Below, piece after piece: positions 1-4,814 of a stretch of 9,274 bases of DNA (position 1 is the stretch's first letter; each line of letters starts with the position of its first letter). Made by a program: the position numbers and the translations under genes. Under the pieces are notes generated by a model, which saw nothing but the letters and a program-made list of their open reading frames with translations, did no database searches and was not told where the DNA came from. Source of the DNA: Verrucomicrobiales bacterium (GTDB lineage Bacteria; Verrucomicrobiota; Verrucomicrobiia; Verrucomicrobiales; DEV007); assembly GCA_013911195.1 (NCBI GenBank), contig JACETS010000098.1:1-9274 (forward strand). The letters are read 5' to 3'.

Positions 1-798
1 GAAATAAGTTATGATCCTGAAGGATTGAAGCTTGAAGATGGACTCGTTGAAATCATTACACCAGAGTCCTCATCTCCAGGTGAAAGGCATGAGCATCTCG
101 CCTCTGATGTGGGGTCAATTGCAGTTTATACATGGCAGGGCGAACCAGTTGAACCGGAGAGTGAAGTAGGTGGTGTTGGTTGGATATTGGCTATGGACTG
201 GCTCCCTTATCAGCAGGATACATTTGTAACACCTGCATTCGCCTCTTACGTTTCGGGGCACTCGTGCTTCTCAAGAGCAGGGGCTGAAGTTCTTACAAAA
301 ATAACCGGTAGCCCTTATTTTCCTGGAGGTCTTTTCCAACACGAAGCCCCTAAAGGATCTCTTGAATTTGAGTATGGACCGAGCAAGGATCTGACGCTGG
401 AGTGGGCAACTTATTATGATGCTTCTGATGAAGCTGGGCTTTCAAGGTTATGGGGAGGTATTCATGTAACCGTTGATGATTTACCAGGAAGAGTGATGGG
501 GTCTAAATCAGGAATTGCTGCATATCAGCTTGCCAAGAAATATTGGGATGGAAGCATTCTAAAAGAACTTGTACCGATTTTGGTAGATGTGAAGAAAGAT
601 CCATTAGCTTTATCAATCTCTTGGGAACGCTCTATAGGATTGTTTTATAAGGTTCAGTCAACGGTAGATTTCATTTCATGGAGAGATGAAACTGAGTGGG
701 TTCGTGCAAAAGACATTCGCGGTAGATTTGAAGACAATCAGCCATCTGTTGAAAGATCTTTCTATCGCGTAATACGCTCAATGAACCCAAATAAGTAA
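1..798 (+). CDS. Vanadium-dependent haloperoxidase-like PAP2-superfamily protein, 5'-truncated
   Basis: The frame is open from the first base, so the N-terminus lies outside the window; the TTG at 25 is only an internal codon. Seen: the motif YVSGHSCFS (SGH at 253-261) and, downstream, SRLWGGIH with Arg at 445-447 and His at 463-465. The Arg-to-His distance of six residues matches the vanadate-binding pair Arg490/His496 of fungal vanadium chloroperoxidase, and SGH matches the Ser-Gly-His of its other binding loop. The early Lys/Arg vanadate ligands expected upstream are missing only because of the window edge. Known: such enzymes oxidise halides with peroxide, and acid phosphatases share the fold, so halide use is not proven. 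About 55 residues from nt 610 (pattern SxSWxxxxGxxYxVQSTxDFxxW...FYRV) form an extra C-terminal module common in secreted verrucomicrobial proteins. The stop lies one base from the stop of the convergent methyltransferase gene. Confidence 0.83.
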   Translation, partial: EISYDPEGLKLEDGLVEIITPESSSPGERHEHLASDVGSIAVYTWQGEPVEPESEVGGVGWILAMDWLPYQQDTFVTPAFASYVSGHSCFSRAGAEVLTKITGSPYFPGGLFQHEAPKGSLEFEYGPSKDLTLEWATYYDASDEAGLSRLWGGIHVTVDDLPGRVMGSKSGIAAYQLAKKYWDGSILKELVPILVDVKKDPLALSISWERSIGLFYKVQSTVDFISWRDETEWVRAKDIRGRFEDNQPSVERSFYRVIRSMNPNK

Positions 799-799
799 G

Positions 800-1558
800 T
801 TATTTTTGTAATAAAACTAACCAATCCCATGGATATGGTTTCTTCATCCAGCTTGGAGGCTTGATAAATTCTGTGCGCCATGAGTATTTAATTTTTTGAA
901 TATTTTTAATCTTAAAATTGAAACGGTGAGCTGTAGATATGATTTCTTCTTTGAGGTAATGTTTTGTGTTAATTCCACCGCATTTAATTATTCCGCCTCT
1001 TGCGATTTTTTTTCCATTTCTGTCAGCGCAATCAAAGCCATCATGTAATATTTTTTTTTTAGATGTTACTCCACTTCTTAAGTTCCACTCAACTAAACGA
1101 TTCTTCGAATACAGAGCAGATTCTAAAGAAGGTAGTACCATGGCTAAATGCCCTCCTTTTGAAATAATGCGATTTAAGTTACTCCAAATTTTCTCACGTT
1201 TCTGAATTTTTGGGGTCAAAATGACATTAACACACAATCCAAAATCAAAAGGATAATTAGACGGTAAGTCTTTCTCAATATTACATGTTTCAAAGGCTAG
1301 GCGCTTGAGTTTCTTATTATTTACTTTTGCGGTTTTGATCATTGCTTTTGAATAATCACACGCGAGGGTTTCTTTGAAGTTATCAGTTAAAAGAGGTAAG
1401 AAATTCCCTGTTCCACACCCTAAGTCTATGGCATTCTTTTCCGATCCTCCAAACTTAATTACTGATGATTTAATTTTTTCTTTGGTGTCATTTTCAAATA
1501 CACTTAAAACGGTATTGCTGTAGTCATTAGCAGGTAAATCCCATTTTTTTGACTTCAT
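800..1558 (-). CDS. Class I SAM-dependent methyltransferase, substrate unknown
   Basis: This 252-residue protein has a Rossmann methyltransferase core. Motif I is AIDLGCGTGNF at residues 43-53 (SAM-binding glycine loop). An acidic residue ends strand 2 in ACDYSKAM (Asp68), a post-II segment runs PFDFGLCVNVILT at about 103-115, and a GGHLAMVLPS strand/loop lies at about 135-144. Residues 190-252 form a basic, aromatic-rich C-terminal part ending in a PWDWL segment, with no recognised substrate domain. There is no signal peptide or membrane segment, so it is cytoplasmic. It is the last gene of the minus-strand run, 13 bp after the hydrolase stop, so co-transcription is likely. No Shine-Dalgarno sequence precedes the ATG. 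Codons 3-5 and the SKKKI stretch (residues about 166-170) are A-rich; the latter contains ten consecutive A on the coding strand. The family assignment is firm; small molecule, lipid or protein targets cannot be separated. Confidence 0.85.
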   Translation of the reverse strand: MKSKKWDLPANDYSNTVLSVFENDTKEKIKSSVIKFGGSEKNAIDLGCGTGNFLPLLTDNFKETLACDYSKAMIKTAKVNNKKLKRLAFETCNIEKDLPSNYPFDFGLCVNVILTPKIQKREKIWSNLNRIISKGGHLAMVLPSLESALYSKNRLVEWNLRSGVTSKKKILHDGFDCADRNGKKIARGGIIKCGGINTKHYLKEEIISTAHRFNFKIKNIQKIKYSWRTEFIKPPSWMKKPYPWDWLVLLQK

Positions 1559-1571
1559 GACACTAAAGATC

Positions 1572-2414
1572 TTATTGCTGTTTTGTTTTCAAAAAACCTT
1601 GTTCCACTAGAAACAGTGTCATTTTTTTCACCGTATCTTCATAGGCTTTACCATCACCTCTTCCATGATTAAAAAAACCATGCTTTGCTCCTTCATAAGT
1701 ATGAAGTTCACATTTGATCTTTTGTTCCTGTATTACTTTTTGCAATTCTAGAACATTCTTCAATGGGACTGTAGTGTCTACAGTTCCATGAAAAATACAA
1801 GTTGGCGTTGTTGAATTACTTGCATGATGTAGAGGGGAGATGGATCTCCATTTTTTTCCAACTTTTCTATTTCCGTATCCATTCAATGAAGTGTCACAAA
1901 CTGGATTAAATAAAATTAAAGCCTGTGGTTTTGATGAAATGTTTAGGTCGCCAGTTTCAAATCCTTTAATTATGCCAGTACATGCTGCTACATGTCCTCC
2001 AGCTGAACCGCCAGCGGCAACAATTTTATTTGGATCTACTCCTAATTTTTTTGAGTTTTTTCTTATCCATCTTACGGCGGATTTACCATCCTCTACACAT
2101 TGAAAAGGAGTAGTTCCGTGGCTTTTTTCGGTCCGGTATTCAGCACTAATGGCTAACATTCCTTTTTTGGAAAGGTGCTCACAATGAGGGTAGAATTGTT
2201 TTGGAGTCCCTCCTACCCATCCTCCTCCGAAAAAGAAAATTATTGCTGCTTTGTTTTGATCTTCTTTTTCTCCTTTCGGTCCAAATATGTGTAGTTTGAG
2301 GTCGGTGCCTTCAACTTCTTTGAAAGTTATTTTTTTGTGTGGAACCTGAGATTTAACCAAAGATAAGCTAAATAAAAAATTACAAATAACTATAAAATTT
2401 AGAGATGATCTCAT
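1572..2414 (-). CDS. Exported alpha/beta hydrolase, esterase/lipase of the hormone-sensitive-lipase type
   Basis: This 280-residue protein has a likely signal peptide (MRSS, then a hydrophobic run to about residue 20, with possible cleavage near SQ at 22-23). The fold signature is complete: oxyanion-hole segment FFFGGGW (60-66), nucleophile elbow GGSAGG with Ser137, acid residue Asp213 in HGTVD, and base His245 in GAKHGFFN. The CVEDGKSAVRWIRKN helix (106-120) and LGVDPNKIVAAGGSAGG (124-140) are typical of bacterial family IV / BD-FAE-like esterases. The usual HGGG oxyanion motif has Phe in place of His, a variant seen in some family members. Expected role: hydrolysis of short-chain or acetyl esters, possibly on carbohydrates, in the periplasm or outside the cell. 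The substrate is inferred only. It lies 54 bp after the fecR-like gene and 13 bp before the methyltransferase gene on the same strand. The only SD-like bases (GAAG) sit too close to the ATG to be convincing. Confidence 0.88.
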   Translation of the reverse strand: MRSSLNFIVICNFLFSLSLVKSQVPHKKITFKEVEGTDLKLHIFGPKGEKEDQNKAAIIFFFGGGWVGGTPKQFYPHCEHLSKKGMLAISAEYRTEKSHGTTPFQCVEDGKSAVRWIRKNSKKLGVDPNKIVAAGGSAGGHVAACTGIIKGFETGDLNISSKPQALILFNPVCDTSLNGYGNRKVGKKWRSISPLHHASNSTTPTCIFHGTVDTTVPLKNVLELQKVIQEQKIKCELHTYEGAKHGFFNHGRGDGKAYEDTVKKMTLFLVEQGFLKTKQQ

Positions 2415-2444
2415 TCTTCAAATGATGAGAAGAAAAAACTCATT

Positions 2445-2471
2445 TAGCAAGCGTCGACTCGTCGGATGCTA
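2445..2471 (-). terminator. Imperfect GC-rich dyad overlapping the fecR-like stop codon; possible weak terminator or attenuator
   Basis: A 27-bp dyad centred on 2458 pairs at 10 of 13 positions: outer arms TAGCA/TGCTA (2445-2449 with 2467-2471), then CG/CG and CGA/TCG, with mismatches at 2450/2466, 2451/2465 and 2454/2462. It includes the TAG stop of the fecR-like gene. On the minus strand it is followed six bases later by a TTTTTTCTTCT tract. It is the most GC-rich patch in an AT-rich surrounding. The spacing from stem to T-tract is longer than in a classic intrinsic terminator, so it may only reduce read-through into the hydrolase gene, or may be a DNA-binding palindrome. Confidence 0.3.
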
Positions 2472-4169
2472 GTTAGGTTTACCTATCTGATAGATTTTAT
2501 TTATATTATCCTGATTAAGAGCACGGCCAAAAATTGACAACTCATCTATTCTACCCATAAAAAATCTGATTGGTGTCTTACCATTGGAATTTTTAAGGCT
2601 GGAGTTTCCAATTTCTGCATTACCAAACAGAACTTGGCTAAAACTTTTTTTGGATATTTTAGTGTTTGAAACTTGTTGAGCATTTAAATAATGAGCAACA
2701 GACTTGTCGATTGGATTGAAAACGGTTAAAAGATTTTGCCATTTGCCAAGCATGCTCCGGTCAATGATTGAGGGAGATGCAAATTTGTGATTTTGTTTTC
2801 CATTATCGCTTCTAACCGAAAAGACAAGACTACCATTCCCCTGAATATACCAGTTCATTGAGTTGTTGTTATTTTCAGTACTTGATAAGAGCGACATTGT
2901 TCTCTTAGGCAAAGTATCAAAACGGACCCAGGTGGAAAGGGTTATAGTTTGGTGGGGATCAACAGACTGAAGATGAACTCTATCGCTCGGGCTCTTGAAT
3001 TCTAACGCTCCCTTTGATGGCCATCTTCCGTTGGTCCATCTGCATCCGACAATGGCTCCATGAGAAAAATGATTTTGAAAAGATACCTGATTGACGAGAC
3101 TCCTCTCTCTTGGTCCCTGATCTTCGAAAGTATAAAGGGCTAAGATGTCCTGATTAGCTCTAATTTCTTCAATAACTGATTTCCATTTTTCATGACGATG
3201 TGATGAGCTTTCAAGAAATGTCTGAGCCAGTTCATTGTACGAAATGAAGGCCATTGGATTAGCTGACATTTTTTGGATTTCTGATGCTTGAATATTGATA
3301 GCTTCCCCTGATTCCAAAGACCGAAGTACTTTGTTATCTTTTGTTTTGTTAAAATTACTTTCATAGATGTCGACTAGCCCTTCGAAACAGTGGACTTCCG
3401 TTAGGTGGCCATCTTCTTCTATATTCATTCCAAATTCCGTTCCCAAATCGATTACCTCAATTTGTCTTGTAGATACACTAAATCCACATGCTTGCGGAGG
3501 TATTAAGGCCCTCATTCTTCCCTCTCTGAGTATTGCACTATTTTCTGAAGTTAATTCGAATATTGCAGGTCCCTCTAGTATAACTCTGGCGCCGGAATAA
3601 AATTCAATTGCTGCAATGCCTGATTCTAAGAGAATTTCGCCTGGATAAAGGATGCCGTTTTCTCTTGAGGGTTTAGTGCCGTTGTTAACGAAGCTAGCAC
3701 CAACTGATTCCATCAAAATAGCCACACCCTCATGAGTAATGTTTTCAACTTTAGCAGGAATGTTTTGTGCCTCGAGAGTTTGAGGCGTGATTGAAAAATG
3801 CTTATTTATAACCAGTGAAATTGTTCCTATAAAAAGCAAAAATATTGCAGCCGCCGCAAGTGCTGGTTTTGGTCTCCAGCTAGGTGTAAGAATTTGTTTT
3901 GTGGTTTGACCTTTATAAAACAAGGCAGTCGATTCAGATATCTGATTAGAGATAGCTTGCTCCCCAATTTCAAGAGGTGTTCTTGCGCCAAGTTCGAATT
4001 CCATTTGAGCGCAAAGTTCGGTGTAATCTAAATAAAATTCACATGCATCAGGGTCACCTGATAGAGTTTCTTCAATGGTTCTTTTTTCCTCTTCGCTAGC
4101 AAGACCATCATGTAGCTTCGAGAGTAGTTCCTCGAGCTGGCTGAATTTCTTTTGATTATTATCGGTCAT
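2469..4169 (-). CDS. FecR-domain membrane protein with C-terminal LamG/concanavalin A-like domain, probable anti-sigma regulator
   Basis: The start is taken at the ATG (566 residues); an in-frame TTG directly before it (4170-4172) could also serve. Residues about 9-60 form a cytoplasmic helical segment (LLSKLHDGLASEEEKRTI...GDPDACEFYLDY) like the sigma-binding N-terminus of planctomycete/verrucomicrobial FecR proteins, without an HxxxCxxC zinc motif. One membrane helix spans about 103-121. The FecR domain covers about 148-292, with IEVIDLGTEFGM (236-247) and EVHCFEGLVDI (257-267). From about 341 to the end lies a LamG-like beta sandwich starting DILALYTFE. Known: FecR proteins act as membrane-bound regulators of their partner ECF sigma factor. 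Inferred: the periplasmic LamG-like part senses or binds a glycan or protein and the signal frees the sigma factor. The sigma gene ends six bases upstream, so translation is probably coupled. No TonB receptor of a classical Fec system is in the window. Confidence 0.87.
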   Translation of the reverse strand: MTDNNQKKFSQLEELLSKLHDGLASEEEKRTIEETLSGDPDACEFYLDYTELCAQMEFELGARTPLEIGEQAISNQISESTALFYKGQTTKQILTPSWRPKPALAAAAIFLLFIGTISLVINKHFSITPQTLEAQNIPAKVENITHEGVAILMESVGASFVNNGTKPSRENGILYPGEILLESGIAAIEFYSGARVILEGPAIFELTSENSAILREGRMRALIPPQACGFSVSTRQIEVIDLGTEFGMNIEEDGHLTEVHCFEGLVDIYESNFNKTKDNKVLRSLESGEAINIQASEIQKMSANPMAFISYNELAQTFLESSSHRHEKWKSVIEEIRANQDILALYTFEDQGPRERSLVNQVSFQNHFSHGAIVGCRWTNGRWPSKGALEFKSPSDRVHLQSVDPHQTITLSTWVRFDTLPKRTMSLLSSTENNNNSMNWYIQGNGSLVFSVRSDNGKQNHKFASPSIIDRSMLGKWQNLLTVFNPIDKSVAHYLNAQQVSNTKISKKSFSQVLFGNAEIGNSSLKNSNGKTPIRFFMGRIDELSIFGRALNQDNINKIYQIGKPN

Positions 4170-4175
4170 CAAGTT

Positions 4176-4706
4176 CTATTGACTGGTTTGCATTGAGGCT
4201 AATGTTTTTTCTATGCAAAGCATTAGATTGTGTCTTATGCGGTATAGCGTTTGAGAAATAGCTCCGACAGTTCTTCCTTGGTCAGCCGCAATTCGTTGGA
4301 CTGAAGCCCCAGGCTTGTATCTTTCCTCGACAAGTTTTCTTTGTTTTTCTGAAAGTTTTTGCAGGCAACTTTTTAAAGCTTTGTTTCGATCTTTTGTGAA
4401 GTCTTGCATTAAACGATCGTCATTTCTTTCCGCGATATAATCTAGAATATCATCATCAAAAACTAACTTCTCTCTGGCCATCTTTCTTCTAAATGAGAGA
4501 ACATGAAAATAAGCAATCTTACATGCCCAAGCATTAAAATTTGTGCCTTCCTCAAAAGTAGCTGCCTTTTTCCACAGAGTGATGTTTGTCTCTTGCAGTA
4601 AATCTCTGGCTCTGTTGCGATCAGGGATTAAAGTCAGCAGGTAACCGTATACTGGTCCCTGTGCCTCAGTAAGTAGACGAACAAATTCCTCTGAATCAGA
4701 TTTCAT
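4176..4706 (-). CDS. ECF RNA polymerase sigma factor, resembling the Rhodopirellula/Verrucomicrobium family
   Basis: This 176-residue protein has the two-domain ECF layout. Sigma region 2 spans about residues 8-80: DLLQETNITLW (35-45) is the core-binding 2.2 element, and FNAWACKIAYFHVLSFRRK (57-75) is the promoter -10 recognition segment. A short linker (about 80-115) precedes region 4 (about 118-172), where LSEKQRKLVEERY and the helix-turn-helix AADQGRTVGAISQTLYRIR would read the -35 element. The length is normal for the group. The first gene of the minus-strand run, it is directly followed by the FecR-like membrane protein, which is probably its cognate regulator. The ATG has no Shine-Dalgarno sequence; an AT-rich TATAAT-like stretch lies immediately before it. 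Its targets are not shown by sequence; the divergent DUF1549/1553-DUF1501 pair and its own operon are the first candidates. The assignment to sigma factors is firm, the exact subfamily likely. Confidence 0.93.
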   Translation of the reverse strand: MKSDSEEFVRLLTEAQGPVYGYLLTLIPDRNRARDLLQETNITLWKKAATFEEGTNFNAWACKIAYFHVLSFRRKMAREKLVFDDDILDYIAERNDDRLMQDFTKDRNKALKSCLQKLSEKQRKLVEERYKPGASVQRIAADQGRTVGAISQTLYRIRHNLMLCIEKTLASMQTSQ

Positions 4707-4814
4707 TAATTATAAGTATAATAATATATGTTCATTTCTCAGAAAATCTAACTCATCTCATTTGATGTTTTTTAGATTGGATCCTTAAGGTTTCTTGATC
4801 ATTATATTTATGAT
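4707..4814. promoter_or_regulatory. Divergent AT-rich promoter region between the sigma gene and the DUF1549/1553 gene
   Basis: Both flanking genes start outward from this 108-bp gap, so promoters for both operons are expected here or just inside it. On the minus strand, TATTAT, TATACT and TATAAT-like hexamers crowd the last 20 bases before the sigma ATG. On the plus strand, a TATATT (4803-4808) lies just before the DUF1549 ATG, with a TTGGAT at 4777-4782 but a poor 20-bp spacing. No clear ECF-type -35 (GGAAC-like) was recognised, so no promoter is assigned precisely. Confidence 0.45.
4745..4778. repeat. Inverted repeat AATCTAA-N20-TTAGATT, possible operator
   Basis: Two perfectly complementary 7-bp arms (4745-4751 and 4772-4778) flank a 20-bp spacer in the middle of the divergent region. 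The centre-to-centre distance is 27 bp. The position suits a dimeric regulator acting on both operons, but the arms are AT-rich and short, so chance is a serious alternative. Confidence 0.25.

Noticed and set aside
798..818. Weak AT-rich dyad at the convergent stops of the haloperoxidase-like and methyltransferase genes
   Set aside because: Only 7 of 9 positions pair, nearly all A/T, with no clear T-tract; too weak to call a terminator.
966..2103. Plus-strand open frames at 966-1205 and 1840-2103, antisense to the methyltransferase and hydrolase genes
   Set aside because: Their peptides have no recognisable domain, and the opposite strand carries clear, full-length conserved proteins.
4170..4172. 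TTG as the start of the fecR-like gene
   Set aside because: An ATG follows immediately in frame; with no ribosome binding site to favour TTG, the ATG is the simpler choice.
4798..4814. ATCAT/ATGAT short inverted repeat just before the DUF1549 ATG
   Set aside because: Five AT-rich base pairs around a 7-base loop are expected by chance and would not form a stable structure.
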